Notes: generated by a model not told the origin, from the sequence alone. A stretch of 64,000 nt of DNA from Eubacterium xylanophilum ATCC 35991 (GCF_000518685.1 NZ_KI912470.1:96623-160622), one strand, 5' to 3'. Positions 45,372 through 56,800 are shown, counted from the first letter of the stretch. Program-made: numbers and translations.

Positions 45372-47498
45372 GTGAAGGTAATAAAGCGTGACGGTCGAGT
45401 TGTTGACTATGATAGGAATAAGATTTTAATTGCAATCAGGAAAGCGAATGCTGAGGTGGAGCAGTTTGAGAAGGTGCCTGAGGACGATATAGATGGCATC
45501 ATTGCAAGTATCGAGAATTCTAAGCGTGAGACTATTCAGGTGGAAGATATTCAGGATATGATTGAGCAAAAGCTCATGGCTGCAGGGAAATTTGTTCTTG
45601 CTAAGACTTATATTATCTATCGTTATACAAGAGAAATGGTCCGCAAGGCAAACACAACAGATGATTCTATCATGAGCCTTATTAAGAATAGCAATAAGGA
45701 TGTTATGGAGGAAAATTCCAATAAAAATGCCTATATTGCATCAACGCAAAGAGACCTGATCGCCGGAGAGGTGTCAAAAGACCTTACAAAACGTGTACTT
45801 CTTCCGGAGAAGATTGTAAAGGCACACGAAGATGGAGTATTACATTTTCATGACATGGACTATTTTGTGCAGCCTATTTTCAATTGTTGTCTCATTAATA
45901 TCGGAGATATGCTTGAGAATGGAACTGTCATGAATGGCAAGCTCATCGAGAGCCCTAAGAGTTTCCAGGTTGCGTGCACAGTAGTAACTCAGATTATCTC
46001 TGCCGTGGCAAGTAGTCAGTACGGCGGACAATCAGTTGATGTTAGACATCTCGGCAAATACCTCAGAAAGAGTGCGGACAAGTACCGCAAAAGATATGAA
46101 GATAAATTCGCCGGATCAGTTCCAGGCGATGTTATAGATAAGATGGTAGCTGAGAGAGTTAGCGATGAGCTTCGCTCAGGCGTTCAGACAATCCAGTATC
46201 AGATTAATACATTGATGACCACCAACGGTCAGTCGCCATTTGTCACTCTTTTCCTCAATTTGGACAAGGATGACGAGTATATCGAAGAGAATGCGATGAT
46301 CGTAGAAGAGATTCTAAAACAGCGTTTAGAGGGAATCAAGAATGAGAAGGGCATATATGTAACCCCTGCATTCCCTAAGCTCATCTATGTTTTGGATGAA
46401 TTCAATTGCCTCAAGGGCGGAAAATACGATTATATCACAAAGTTGGCAGTAAAATGTTCAGCTAAGAGACTTTACCCGGATTATATCTCAGCTAAGAAGA
46501 TGCGTGAGAATTATGAGGGAAATGTCTTCAGCTGTATGGGATGTCGTTCTTTCCTATCTTCATGGAAGGATGAGAATGGCAATTATAAGTGGGAAGGACG
46601 CTTTAATCAAGGTGTTGTAAGTCTTAATCTCCCACAAATTGGAATCCTTGCGAAGGGAAATATGGAATACTTCTGGCAGCTTTTGGAGGAGAGACTTTCA
46701 CTTTGCTTTGAGGCGCTCATGTGCAGACACAGAGCGTTGGAGGGTATCACAAGTGATGTCAGTCCTATCCACTGGCAGTATGGTGCAATAGCCAGGCTTG
46801 AAAAGGGCGAGAAGATTGACAAGCTTTTGCATGATGGCTATTCGACCATTTCTCTTGGATATATCGGTTTATATGAGGTGACCAAGCTCATGACAGGGGT
46901 AAGTCATACTACCGAAAAGGGCAAGGAATTTGCACTTAAAGTCATGAATAGACTCAGACGTGCAACGGATACTTGGAAAGAAGAGACAGGACTTGGATTT
47001 GGTCTTTATGGAACTCCGGCCGAAAGCCTTTGTTACAGATTTGCTGAGATTGACAAGAAGAGATTTGGATCAATCGAGGATGTTACAGATAAAGGATATT
47101 ATACTAATTCATATCATGTTGACGTCCGCGAAAAAATTGATGCTTTTAGCAAGTTCAAGTTTGAAAGTCAATTTCAAAACATCTCATCCGGAGGTGCTAT
47201 ATCATATGTGGAAATTCCTAATATGCAGAAAAATATTCCTGCACTTGAGGAACTTGTAAAGTTTATTTATGAGAATATTCAGTATGCTGAGTTCAATACA
47301 AAGTCAGATTATTGCCATGTGTGTGGATTCGATGGAGAGATTATTGTCAATGATAAGCTTGAGTGGGAATGTCCTAATTGCGGAAATAAAGACCACAGCA
47401 AGATGAATGTAACCAGAAGAACATGTGGTTACCTGGGAGAGAATTTCTGGAATGTTGGAAAAACTAAGGAGATCAATGCCAGAGTTTTACATATCTAA
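45372..47498 (+). CDS. nrdD: Anaerobic ribonucleoside-triphosphate reductase
   Basis: NrdD reduces ribonucleotides to deoxyribonucleotides by a glycyl radical, without oxygen. The 708-residue chain has an N-terminal ATP cone (KVIKRDGRVVDYDRNKI). The 10-stranded barrel core carries ASSQYGGQSVDVRHLGKY and FSCMGCRSFLSSW. A C-terminal zinc site CHVCGF...CPNCG is followed by the radical loop RRTCGYLG with Gly686. GTG 45372 is chosen, with GAGAGGA seven bases before it. It leads an operon with its activase nrdG. Expression is probably under NrdR, judging from the candidate box upstream. Confidence 0.97.
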   Translation: MKVIKRDGRVVDYDRNKILIAIRKANAEVEQFEKVPEDDIDGIIASIENSKRETIQVEDIQDMIEQKLMAAGKFVLAKTYIIYRYTREMVRKANTTDDSIMSLIKNSNKDVMEENSNKNAYIASTQRDLIAGEVSKDLTKRVLLPEKIVKAHEDGVLHFHDMDYFVQPIFNCCLINIGDMLENGTVMNGKLIESPKSFQVACTVVTQIISAVASSQYGGQSVDVRHLGKYLRKSADKYRKRYEDKFAGSVPGDVIDKMVAERVSDELRSGVQTIQYQINTLMTTNGQSPFVTLFLNLDKDDEYIEENAMIVEEILKQRLEGIKNEKGIYVTPAFPKLIYVLDEFNCLKGGKYDYITKLAVKCSAKRLYPDYISAKKMRENYEGNVFSCMGCRSFLSSWKDENGNYKWEGRFNQGVVSLNLPQIGILAKGNMEYFWQLLEERLSLCFEALMCRHRALEGITSDVSPIHWQYGAIARLEKGEKIDKLLHDGYSTISLGYIGLYEVTKLMTGVSHTTEKGKEFALKVMNRLRRATDTWKEETGLGFGLYGTPAESLCYRFAEIDKKRFGSIEDVTDKGYYTNSYHVDVREKIDAFSKFKFESQFQNISSGGAISYVEIPNMQKNIPALEELVKFIYENIQYAEFNTKSDYCHVCGFDGEIIVNDKLEWECPNCGNKDHSKMNVTRRTCGYLGENFWNVGKTKEINARVLHI

Positions 47499-47509
47499 GG
47501 AGTTCAGCT

Positions 47510-48034
47510 ATGAATTATGCAGATATAAAACAATATGATGTTGCAAATGGTCTTGGTGTTAGAGTATCCATATTTGTAAGTGGATGCACCCATCACTGTA
47601 AAGGGTGTTTTAATGAAGCCACATGGGACTTTAATTTCGGACAGCCATTTACTCAAAAAGAAGAAGATGCAATAATAGATTACCTTGCACCAAGTTATGT
47701 TTCCGGATTATCTTTGCTCGGAGGAGAACCCTTTGAACCCGTAAATCAGATGGGATTGCTACCGCTTTTAAGGAGAGTTAAGGAATTATATCCGGAGAAG
47801 GATATTTGGTGTTATACAGGATATCTATTTGATGAAGATTTGATTGGCAAGATGTCTCATAAGTATGATGAAACTATGGAGATGCTGTCATATATAGATA
47901 TCTTGGTTGACGGACCATTTGTCTTGGAAAAGAAAAATCTTAAGCTCAGGTTTCGCGGGAGCGAGAATCAGAGGATAATCAGGGTGCAGGAGTCGTTAAA
48001 AACAGGAAAGGTAGTTCTTTGGGATGGAGAATAG
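47510..48034 (+). CDS. nrdG: Anaerobic ribonucleotide reductase activating protein
   Basis: A 174-residue radical SAM protein that puts the glycyl radical on NrdD. The [4Fe-4S] Cys motif CTHHCKGC (Cys26, 30, 33) is present, as are the SAM-region SGLSLLGGEPFEP and a GENQRIIRVQESL C-terminus. It begins 11 bases after nrdD behind AAGGAG, and its end overlaps dut by 11 bases, so the genes are translated together. Confidence 0.95.
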   Translation: MNYADIKQYDVANGLGVRVSIFVSGCTHHCKGCFNEATWDFNFGQPFTQKEEDAIIDYLAPSYVSGLSLLGGEPFEPVNQMGLLPLLRRVKELYPEKDIWCYTGYLFDEDLIGKMSHKYDETMEMLSYIDILVDGPFVLEKKNLKLRFRGSENQRIIRVQESLKTGKVVLWDGE

Positions 48035-48473
48035 ATTTAAAGTAAGTTTTAAGAAGCTTGATGAGAGAGCTCAGGTGCCAACATATGGAACTGAGTTTGC
48101 TGCAGGCGCGGATCTGTATGCATGTATGGATGAGGCGATTGTTATAAAGTCCGGTGAGACGGCATTTGTGCATACCGGAATAGCAATGGCAATTCCTGTT
48201 GGAGTAGTGGGACTGATCTATGCCAGAAGCGGGCTTGCATGTAAGAAGGGCTTGGCACCGGCCAACAAGGTTGGAGTAATTGACTCAGATTACAGAGGTG
48301 AGATTATGGTGGCGCTTCACAACCACTCCGGTGTGGATATAGAAGTGGAGCCAGGGGAGCGTGTTGCTCAAATGGTTATGGCGCCATATTATGTTGCAGA
48401 TTATACAGAGGTAGATGAACTGGAAGATACCGAGCGTGGAGCGGGCGGATTCGGATCAACAGGAAAGTGCTAA
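48024..48473 (+). CDS. dut: dUTP diphosphatase
   Basis: A 149-residue homotrimeric-type dUTPase. Its motifs are AAGADLYA (I), YARSGLACKKGL (II), GVIDSDYRGEIMV (III), ERVAQMV (IV) and the flexible RGAGGFGSTGK arm (V). It turns dUTP into dUMP, keeping uracil out of DNA and feeding dTMP synthesis. It fits well after nrdDG and before recG. Its start lies inside the end of nrdG. Confidence 0.96.
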   Translation: MENRFKVSFKKLDERAQVPTYGTEFAAGADLYACMDEAIVIKSGETAFVHTGIAMAIPVGVVGLIYARSGLACKKGLAPANKVGVIDSDYRGEIMVALHNHSGVDIEVEPGERVAQMVMAPYYVADYTEVDELEDTERGAGGFGSTGKC

Positions 48474-48474
48474 T

Positions 48475-50511
48475 ATGAGATTAGAGAGCAGTATAAGAGA
48501 TATTAAGGGGATTGGAGAGAAAGCAGAAAAAAACTTTCATAAATTAAATATCTATACTGTAGGAGATTTATTGGAACACTATCCGAGGGATTATGATGAA
48601 TTCAAGGATATTGTTCCTATTTCTAGTGTAAAAATTAATCAGATTTGTGCAGTTGAAGTTCTTCTAAAAACTAGACCCGTGATGAATATGAAAAGCCGTT
48701 TTAAGGTTGTCTTGGCGGATTTTTACGACAGAACAGGCACTATAAGTGTTGCATGGTTTAACATGCCATTTGTTGCCAAACAGTTAAAAATGGGAACAAG
48801 TTATATTCTGCGAGGAATGGTCAGTGAAAAAAAGGGAAAACTCTATATATCCCAACCCAAAATCTATAGCAAGAATGAATTCTATAAAAATGTGGGAAAG
48901 TTTCTTCCTATCTATCCCTTGACAATGGGAATAACCAACAATCAAGTAAAAAAGGCTATGGAATTTGCTTTGGGAGAATGTGATGATCTGAAAGAATTTT
49001 TGCCATCAGAAATCAGAAAAAGATATAATTTGCCAATTTATAGTAAGGCTATAAAGGGAATACATTTTCCGATGTCCGTAACTGAATACAGAGAAGCCAG
49101 GAAAAGACTTGCATTCGATGAACTATTCTTATACCAAGCGGCTTTATATGCTATAAGAAATCAAAGAGCTAACAAATCGGAGTATGTGGCGAATCAGGAT
49201 ATAGATGCGTTGGAATTTTCAAAGACTTTGCCTTATGAGTTGACTGGAGCTCAAAAGCAAGTGTCTAGCGAGATAATAAGTGATTTGGAGAGCGGTTATG
49301 TGATGAACCGTCTTGTTCAAGGAGATGTTGGCTCAGGTAAGACGGTAATTGCCGAGATGGCTATATACAAAACCGTAAAGTCTGGATACAAGGTGGCTTT
49401 TATGGTTCCTACAGAAGTATTAGCCCATCAACACTACCAAGAATTATCTAGAGTATTTGAAAGTCATGGGATAAGTGTATGCCTTCTTGTGGGTTCTCAG
49501 ACGGCCAAAGTGAAGAGAGAGATTAAGGAACAACTTGCCTTTGGCATATATGATGTTGTTGTTGGAACTCATGCCCTAATTCAGGATGATGTTGACATCC
49601 CAGATCTTGCTCTTGTGATTACGGATGAACAACATAGATTCGGTGTTCGTCAGAGAGAAAAATTATCCGAGAAAGGTAGCATGCCTCACATATTAGCTAT
49701 GAGTGCGACGCCTATTCCAAGGACACTTGCACTTGTCTTATATGGTGATATGGATATCTCCATAGTTGGAGAGAGGCCTAGTAATCGACTTCCGATAAAA
49801 AATTGTGTGGTTGGAAGAGAATATAGACCTACAGCCTATAAGTTTATCTACGATGAAGTAAAAGCAGGTCATCAGGCTTATATTATATGTCCAATGGTGG
49901 AAGAAAGCGAGGATAGCGAGCTAGAGAGCGTTGTGGAGTATTGTGACATGCTATCAGAAATTTATGGAGATAGGTTAAGGGTTGATTATCTTCATGGGAA
50001 GATGAAGCCAGTGGAGAAAGAAGATGTTATGACAAGGTTTGGTCAAGGTGATATCGACATCCTTGTTTCTACAACTGTGGTCGAAGTCGGAATTGATGTT
50101 CCAAACTCAACCGTTATGATGATAGAAAATTCTGAGAGATTTGGTTTGGCTCAACTTCATCAGTTACGCGGACGTGTTGGACGAGGCGGTAGCCAATCTT
50201 ATTGTATATTTATGATGGGAAATACAAGTAAAGAAGGACGTGAGAGACTCAATATTATAGCTAATTCCAATGACGGTTTTGTGATTGCTGAAAAAGATTT
50301 GGAATTACGTGGTCAGGGAGATTTCTTTGGTGTGATGCAAAGTGGCGAGAGACCATTTTTAATTGCAGATATATTTGAAGATTCAGATATAATTCGTTAT
50401 GCTGCAGAAGAGGTAAAGAATTACGATTTTGAGAGTATATGTTCCTTTTATGAAAAGAATAGGAGATTTAGAGAGAGATTAGAGTATTATATGGGAAATG
50501 TTTCACTATAA
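48475..50511 (+). CDS. recG: ATP-dependent DNA helicase RecG
   Basis: A 678-residue RecG that regresses stalled replication forks and resolves branched DNA. The N-terminal wedge/OB region is followed by helicase motifs: Walker A QGDVGSGKTVIAEMA, DEQHRFGVRQRE (motif II), SATPIPRTL (III), and the C-terminal TTVVEVGIDVPN and QLRGRVGRG. RecG-specific length and the LRGQGDFFGVMQSG region support the call. It begins one base after the dut stop; no strong ribosome site is seen (AGGAAAGTGC is the nearest). Confidence 0.96.
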   Translation: MRLESSIRDIKGIGEKAEKNFHKLNIYTVGDLLEHYPRDYDEFKDIVPISSVKINQICAVEVLLKTRPVMNMKSRFKVVLADFYDRTGTISVAWFNMPFVAKQLKMGTSYILRGMVSEKKGKLYISQPKIYSKNEFYKNVGKFLPIYPLTMGITNNQVKKAMEFALGECDDLKEFLPSEIRKRYNLPIYSKAIKGIHFPMSVTEYREARKRLAFDELFLYQAALYAIRNQRANKSEYVANQDIDALEFSKTLPYELTGAQKQVSSEIISDLESGYVMNRLVQGDVGSGKTVIAEMAIYKTVKSGYKVAFMVPTEVLAHQHYQELSRVFESHGISVCLLVGSQTAKVKREIKEQLAFGIYDVVVGTHALIQDDVDIPDLALVITDEQHRFGVRQREKLSEKGSMPHILAMSATPIPRTLALVLYGDMDISIVGERPSNRLPIKNCVVGREYRPTAYKFIYDEVKAGHQAYIICPMVEESEDSELESVVEYCDMLSEIYGDRLRVDYLHGKMKPVEKEDVMTRFGQGDIDILVSTTVVEVGIDVPNSTVMMIENSERFGLAQLHQLRGRVGRGGSQSYCIFMMGNTSKEGRERLNIIANSNDGFVIAEKDLELRGQGDFFGVMQSGERPFLIADIFEDSDIIRYAAEEVKNYDFESICSFYEKNRRFRERLEYYMGNVSL

Positions 50512-50561
50512 AATTTCAAATAATACTTTACAAAAAAGGTTCTCTTGTATAATTAAATATA

Positions 50562-50591
50562 TTGACATTGTTTTAAATATAGTGATATAAT
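50562..50591 (+). promoter_or_regulatory. Promoter of the secreted-protein gene
   Basis: TTGACA (50562-50567), 18 bases, TATAAT (50586-50591). A second possible -10 box TATAAT at 50548-50553 suggests tandem start sites. Confidence 0.65.
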
Positions 50592-50628
50592 TTAAAAGGT
50601 TTAAATATATTCATAGGGAGACAGAAGA

Positions 50629-51579
50629 ATGAAAAAAAGAATTGTTATTTTGGTTGGATTAGTACTATCGCTATCATTGGGAAATACTACTAATGCAAAG
50701 AGCTATGTAAGTGAACAGGACATCCTTCAGAAGAATGAATTCGATGGAATGTATAAAACAGCTGATGGGGAGGTTAGATTCATCAAGGAAGAGCCAGATG
50801 ACTCACCGAGAGTATGTAAGTGGACTGGTGATGGTTATGAAAATATCAAAGATCCATTTTGCTATTTTGTATGGGGAGTTGATGAGAAGCATACCACAGG
50901 ATATACTTCTCCAACTGCAGCAAAATCCGGAAAAGCTTTTTATGCAGCGAAAAAAACTGTTCTTTTCAAGTACAATAAGTACGGAAATGTCAAGGCAAGA
51001 TATGACCTTCGAAGACGTATACGCGGTTATAAAATTCAAAAGGTTTTTTGGGTTAAGGGCGATAAAGTGCTTTTGCAAATAAGAAAGTCATCGACAAAGA
51101 AAAGAATAATATTAGTGGATATAAGAAAGAAGAGAGTTGTCAAAAGATACAGTTCCAAGTATAAATCCGTCAAAGCTGTCTCTGGCAAGTATGCCTTTGT
51201 TGTATCTGGAATCATCGCAGACGGGGATGAGAAAATCAAAAAAATAGTTGTATCCAGCGGAAAAGTTGTAAAGAGCTTGGAAACTAAAAAACTGAGAAAA
51301 ACTGCATCAGATCTTGAAGATGAAGATGATAAGTATGGTTTGCTTAAGAATCAATCCATGACGGGTGCGATTTACAAGGGAAAACTATATGTAAGATATT
51401 ATGGTGGTCTGTATTTGTGCGACTTCAAGAGCTCCAAGTTCAAAAAGGTTGAAACTGAGAAGTTTAAAGCGGGAAATTTTTACGTTGGAACAATGATGTT
51501 TGACAAGTCAGGTGATTTGTATGCGATGGGATATACAGAAAAATCCGACTATGTTACAAATTTATATCTATACAAATAG
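50629..51579 (+). CDS. Secreted protein of unknown function
   Basis: A 316-residue exported protein with a clear signal peptide (about 1-23, cleavage likely after TTNA). The mature part is basic and rich in Lys, Tyr and Gly, with repeating strand-turn units (GNVKARYDLRRRIRGYKI, VLLQIRKSSTKKRIILVDI), like a beta-propeller or beta-sheet wall protein. I recognise no family. It has its own promoter and terminator. The C-terminal FKAGNFYVGTMMFDKSGDLY pattern reappears in a broken copy at 59900-60131, just after the signalling genes downstream. Confidence 0.7.
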   Translation: MKKRIVILVGLVLSLSLGNTTNAKSYVSEQDILQKNEFDGMYKTADGEVRFIKEEPDDSPRVCKWTGDGYENIKDPFCYFVWGVDEKHTTGYTSPTAAKSGKAFYAAKKTVLFKYNKYGNVKARYDLRRRIRGYKIQKVFWVKGDKVLLQIRKSSTKKRIILVDIRKKRVVKRYSSKYKSVKAVSGKYAFVVSGIIADGDEKIKKIVVSSGKVVKSLETKKLRKTASDLEDEDDKYGLLKNQSMTGAIYKGKLYVRYYGGLYLCDFKSSKFKKVETEKFKAGNFYVGTMMFDKSGDLYAMGYTEKSDYVTNLYLYK

Positions 51580-51587
51580 TATTAAGA

Positions 51588-51620
51588 GGAGGCATAGAAA
51601 TTCTATGTCTCTTTTTTTTA
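51588..51620 (+). terminator. Terminator after the secreted-protein gene
   Basis: The hairpin GAGGCATAGAA/TTCTATGTCTC is followed by eight T. Confidence 0.85.
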
Positions 51621-51632
51621 GAAGGCGAATTG

Positions 51633-51661
51633 TTGTCTATGGCAAGTTTTTGTGGTAAAAT
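51633..51661 (+). promoter_or_regulatory. Extended -10 promoter of the signalling operon
   Basis: TTGTCT (51633-51638), 17 bases, TAAAAT (51656-51661) preceded by TGG, an extended -10. It lies about 50 bases before the GTG start. Confidence 0.55.
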
Positions 51662-51713
51662 ATTCCTATAGTATGAAGAATGAAAAGGGACTATCAAGTA
51701 GGAGGCTAGATAA

Positions 51714-53861
51714 GTGAAAGGATACTCAAGAAGATCACGTAGGGGTAGTATGCTTAGAGCATTGGCGGTGTTCATTGGAGTGTCGGTAAGTGTGGCATTA
51801 TCATTTATAGCTTATCATTATAATTTTCCGATATATCCGGATACTGTGGGGACAGTAGGCGTATCATTGATAGGGGGAGCATTTCCGGGAATAGTTGTTG
51901 CGGTTGCGACAGATCTTATCTGCACAGCATTCAATCCCAATGCATTATATTTTTGTTTTATAAATACATTAACTGCGATTTTTACTGCATGGTATATTAG
52001 AAAAAAATCACATTATAACCTTAAGAGATATGTGCTTTTTGTTTTGATTTCTGGTTTTGTTGCCGGAGGACTGAGTGGCTTGGTTCAATGGGGACTTTTT
52101 AATGATGTGCAAAACTCGTCCCTGTCTGCATTTAACAGCGCTATCAAAAATAATTATGGAATTCCCAATATCGTTGTTATTCTCATATCTAATATTTTAC
52201 TCAATATAATTGAAAAAAGTTTATCGCTTGGAATCGGTTTGTTAGTTCACAGATTCTTAACTGATAAGATAAAAAAACAAATAAGGAACAGCGCTCTAAG
52301 GCAAAATCCACTGTCCATAGAGAGAATAAAATTTGTGGATTCGGCTAATGCCAGAACTAGTTTATCTGTCAAAGGTAGAACTTCACTTATGCTACTTGTT
52401 GTAGCTTTGACTCTTATGATTATTATGGGGAGTATAGGTATAGGCTTATACTTTAATAATGCTAAAAAAGAAAAAACTGAACATGCTTTAGCTACAGTTC
52501 AATCTGCGTCAGATGTAATAGATGGTGACAAGATTAGAACATTTATCCAAGAGGGAAAAAAGGCAGAGGGATATGAGGAAACATATAAATTGCTATATTA
52601 CATATGGAAAAGCTCTCCAAATGTTCAATATCTATATGTGGTGACGTTTGATGAAGAATATGCCACATATGTTTTTGATGTCAGAGACGAGAGCAACAGA
52701 AAACGTTTTAAAATCTATAAGCCGGGAGAAAAAGTAGCTATAAATGAGGAGTTTAGGGAGCATCTACCTCAATTATTGGCTGGAAAAGATATTAAGCCAA
52801 TTGAGACTAATACCGATTGGAGTTGGTTGTTGGCGGTATATAAACCTGTTTATGACAGCGAGGGACGCTGCGTATGCTATGTTGGTGCGGATGTTTCGAT
52901 GGAATATATTGCTGATTACATGAAAGACTTTATTATAAGAGTATTTCTAGTTTTATCGGGTTTCTTTGTCTTGATTGTCGCTTTTGGTTTGTGGAATACC
53001 GGGGTTTATATAGTATATCCTCTTGATAGTATTATGACCGGAATCGAAGAGTTTATTAAAGCCGGAACAGATCAAAGACAGCTTGATGATGCAGTAAAGA
53101 AGATGCGAACAATAAATATTCATACAGCGGATGAAGTAGAGAAGTTATATCAAGCGATATGTGATATGGCCTCTAATCAGGTCGAACAGATGCGAAGTGT
53201 GAGAAGGTTATCTGAGAATACTGCGAAAATGCAGGATGGTTTGATTATTACCATGGCTGATTTGGTTGAAAACCGAGATTCAGATACGGGAGCACATATC
53301 CAGAAGACATCAGAATACGTTAGGATAATAGTGGAGGGACTGAAGAAAAAAGGGTATTATACAGAAAAGATTACACCAAAGTTTATGTCTGATGTGGTTC
53401 GAAGTGCGCCATTGCACGATGTAGGAAAGATTAATATATCTGACAACATACTAAATAAACCCGGAAAACTCACGGATGAAGAGTATGAGATTATGAAAAC
53501 CCATACTACTGCAGGTAAGATGATTATGGAGAAAGCCATCAGTACTGTAGAGGGTGAAAATTATCTGAGAGAAGCGAAGAATATGGCGGCATATCATCAT
53601 GAGAGATGGGATGGAAAGGGTTATCCAGAGGGACTTCACGGCGAAGTGATTCCATTGTCGGCGAGAATAATGGCAGTGGCTGATGTCTTTGATGCCCTTA
53701 CTTCGAAGAGAGTATACAAACCGGCTTTTTCCCTGGAAAAGGCAATTTCCCTTATAAAGGAAGGGGCGGGAACCCAGTTTGATGAAAAGTGTGTAGAAGT
53801 CTTTATAGATTCGTTAGCAGAAGTAAAAGCCGTGATGACAAGATACAATGAGGATCATTAG
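51714..53861 (+). CDS. Membrane HD-GYP protein (c-di-GMP phosphodiesterase-type) with ECF-like sensor
   Basis: A 715-residue protein. The N-terminal 190 residues hold about six membrane helices resembling an ECF S-component (YPDTVGTVGVSLIGGAFPGI). A second helix pair brackets a Cache-like outside sensor (about 250-400), and a HAMP-like linker leads to an HD-GYP domain. Catalytic residues are intact: His568-Asp569 in LHDVGK, KTHTTAG, His628-His629 in HHERWDGKGYPEGL (GYP 636-638) and AVADVFDAL. HD-GYP enzymes hydrolyse c-di-GMP to GMP. The start is GTG 51714, with AGGAGG eight bases before. It is followed by a hybrid kinase 15 bases on. Confidence 0.88.
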   Translation: MKGYSRRSRRGSMLRALAVFIGVSVSVALSFIAYHYNFPIYPDTVGTVGVSLIGGAFPGIVVAVATDLICTAFNPNALYFCFINTLTAIFTAWYIRKKSHYNLKRYVLFVLISGFVAGGLSGLVQWGLFNDVQNSSLSAFNSAIKNNYGIPNIVVILISNILLNIIEKSLSLGIGLLVHRFLTDKIKKQIRNSALRQNPLSIERIKFVDSANARTSLSVKGRTSLMLLVVALTLMIIMGSIGIGLYFNNAKKEKTEHALATVQSASDVIDGDKIRTFIQEGKKAEGYEETYKLLYYIWKSSPNVQYLYVVTFDEEYATYVFDVRDESNRKRFKIYKPGEKVAINEEFREHLPQLLAGKDIKPIETNTDWSWLLAVYKPVYDSEGRCVCYVGADVSMEYIADYMKDFIIRVFLVLSGFFVLIVAFGLWNTGVYIVYPLDSIMTGIEEFIKAGTDQRQLDDAVKKMRTINIHTADEVEKLYQAICDMASNQVEQMRSVRRLSENTAKMQDGLIITMADLVENRDSDTGAHIQKTSEYVRIIVEGLKKKGYYTEKITPKFMSDVVRSAPLHDVGKINISDNILNKPGKLTDEEYEIMKTHTTAGKMIMEKAISTVEGENYLREAKNMAAYHHERWDGKGYPEGLHGEVIPLSARIMAVADVFDALTSKRVYKPAFSLEKAISLIKEGAGTQFDEKCVEVFIDSLAEVKAVMTRYNEDH

Positions 53862-53876
53862 GAGGTGGGCATTAGT

Positions 53877-56800
53877 ATGAAAAAGGAAGAAGGAAAATTA
53901 ATTTATATTTTTATGATGATTTTTGCATGTATGAGTGCAGTAATTACATGGGATGATTCTCTTGCGGCATCTACTGATGATCAAGTAAAATCAGCTTCAG
54001 CTGAAAAGTATGATTTTTATGGTGGCGGATATGCTGCGACAGGGCAGATATTTGGAGCAGGATATACCACAGAGCTCTATAATTCAACAAACAAACTTCC
54101 TACATCGGATGCCATGTATATAATGGGATCCAGAGACGGCCACGTGTGGGTTGGCGGATATGCAGGAGTTATGCGTTTTGACGGTTCCGAGTTTGAAAGA
54201 CTTGATGCGTCAGAGGGACTTACCAGTGCAAGAGCTATATTTGAAGATTCCAAAGGAAGAATATGGGTAGGAACAAATGACAATGGTGTAGTTGTGGTGG
54301 ATAATGGCACGAAAACGCACTTAACTTACAAAGATGGGCTACCTTCGTCGTCAATAAGAAATTTTGCGGAGGATTCGAGTGGGAATATTTTTATAAGTAC
54401 TACTTCGGGTATATGTTATGCGGATAGTAATTATAATATTCATGGTATTCCAGGAGCTGACTTGTCTAATGAAAGAATACTTCGCCTTACTTCAGATTCA
54501 ACAGGACGAATATATGGTCAGACTGCCAGTGGACTTGTGTTTGCCATAGAAAATAAAAGAATTGAGGAAGTTTATACAAGCGAGCAGTTGGGAATGGGGC
54601 TTATCACAACGATATTAGCTGATCCATGGAATCCGGGAAATGTGTATATAGGGACAGAGGAAAGTGTTGTTTATTGCGGAAAATTTGGCAGTAGGTCAGA
54701 TGATATGCGAAAGATTCCTCTCGGGGATATAGGAAGTGTTCATTGGCTGAATTTTGATTGCAAGAGAATATGGGTGTCATCAACGACGGAGATAGGGTAT
54801 TTAAACGAGAATAAACATTTTTGTAAATTAAGTAATATACCCGTGAATTCAGGAATCGAGATGGCCACATCAGATTATCAGGGGAATATATGGTTGGCTT
54901 CCTCTACTCAAGGTGTCATGAAAATTGTTACCAATAATTTTGTCGATTTGACAGGTGAAGTGGGATTGCCAAGAGAAGTGGTAAACTCTGCATGCATTTA
55001 TCATAATTGTATTTATATTGGAACAGACAATGGATTGCGTGTACTTGATTACAATAAAAAACAAGTTACCAACAAATTGACAGAATACGTGGGGAATGAT
55101 CGTGTGCGCTGTATAAAGACCGACAATGATGGGAATTTGTGGGTTTCGACATATACAGGAAATAAGGGAGTTATTTGCTATACCAATGAGGAGACGCTCA
55201 AAGTATTTACTACCAATAATGGGTTGCCTCATAATGAGGTTCGCAGCTTGGCTATTGGTAAAGCGGGAAGAGTGCTAGTGGGCACCAATGGTGGACTGGC
55301 AGTTATCCAGGACGACGATGTGGTTAGAACTGTAGGAACTCAAGAGGGAATAACGAATACTGTATGTCTCACTGTGGAGGAAGAATTGAGTGGAAGTATT
55401 ATTGTGGGCACAGATGGGGATGGTTTGTATGAGATAAAGAATGATTCGATAAGAAAGTATGGAAGAGAAGATGGACTGACCAGTGATGTTGTTTTGAGAG
55501 TAATCCGTGACGATGCTAGGCATGTGACTTGGATTATAACATCTAATTCGATAGAGTATATGAAAAATGGGAAAATATATCAAATCAAATCAATTCCATT
55601 TAATTACAACTATGATATGTGCTTTGATAACAAAGATAATGCGTGGATTCTCTCTTCATATGGAGTATATTCCATTAACGTTGAGGATATGCTTAACGAC
55701 TCTGTAAATAATTATAGTCTTTATACATTGGAAAATGGTCTGCCATATTCTATTACTACTAGTTCGTACAGTATGAAGGATGAAGATGGTAATCTGTATA
55801 TTCCGGGAAGAAACGGTCTGATAAAAGTTGATATTAATGATTATAATGTAAAAAGAGATAAAGTTTTAATTGACATTCATTCCATATATTGTGATGAAAT
55901 GAGAATCTATCCGGACGCCAATGGTGAATATCAAATACCATCATCCACCGGTCGTGTGAAGATAAAGGCATCAGTTATGGACTATACTATGCTTAATCCA
56001 ACAGTACGTGTCTATATGGAGGGTGTAACGGATGAAGGTATTTGCGTTCCAATGAGTCAGCTAGACAGTTTGGAGTATACAAATCTTCCATATGGAGATT
56101 ATAAACTTCACATTCAGATAATTGACAGAGTTACAGGAAATGCCCTCCAGGACAGCACATTTAACATAAAAAAGATTGCAAAATACAGCGAACTACTCAT
56201 AGTTAAGATATTGGGATTGGGCCTTATCGTATTGTTTGTGGGATTTGTAGTATGGAGAATTATGAAATCAACAGTAGTTGCAAGACAATACGAGGAGATT
56301 AGCGAAGCCAAGGAAGCTGCGGAGAGGGCCAATGAGGCGAAGTCAAGGTTCCTTGCCAGCATCTCTCATGAGATTCTCACTCCGATAAATGCTATTATGG
56401 GCACCAATGAGATAATGGGACGAGAAGATACTACAGGAGTGCCTCAAGAGTATAGAGATGCGATTCGTAGATATAGAACAAATATCAGAAATGCATCAGA
56501 GTCTCTATATGCGCTTATAAGTGAGTTGCTCAATATATCCAAGATTGAGACTGGACAAATTAGCCTTGTAGAAGAAGAATATGATTTATCCAAATTCATT
56601 CGTTCAGCTATATCAATGACAAGAATTAGAAGCGAAGAAAAAGGAATTAAACTAAATGTATCTATAGATGAGTTGCTTCCGTCTAAATTGTATGGAGATA
56701 TAGCAAAAATTGAGCAGATATTGCTTAATTTGTTGACGAATTCAGTCAAGTACACAGAAGTGGGAGAAATCAAGGTCAATATCTCAATGACGAGTAGAAA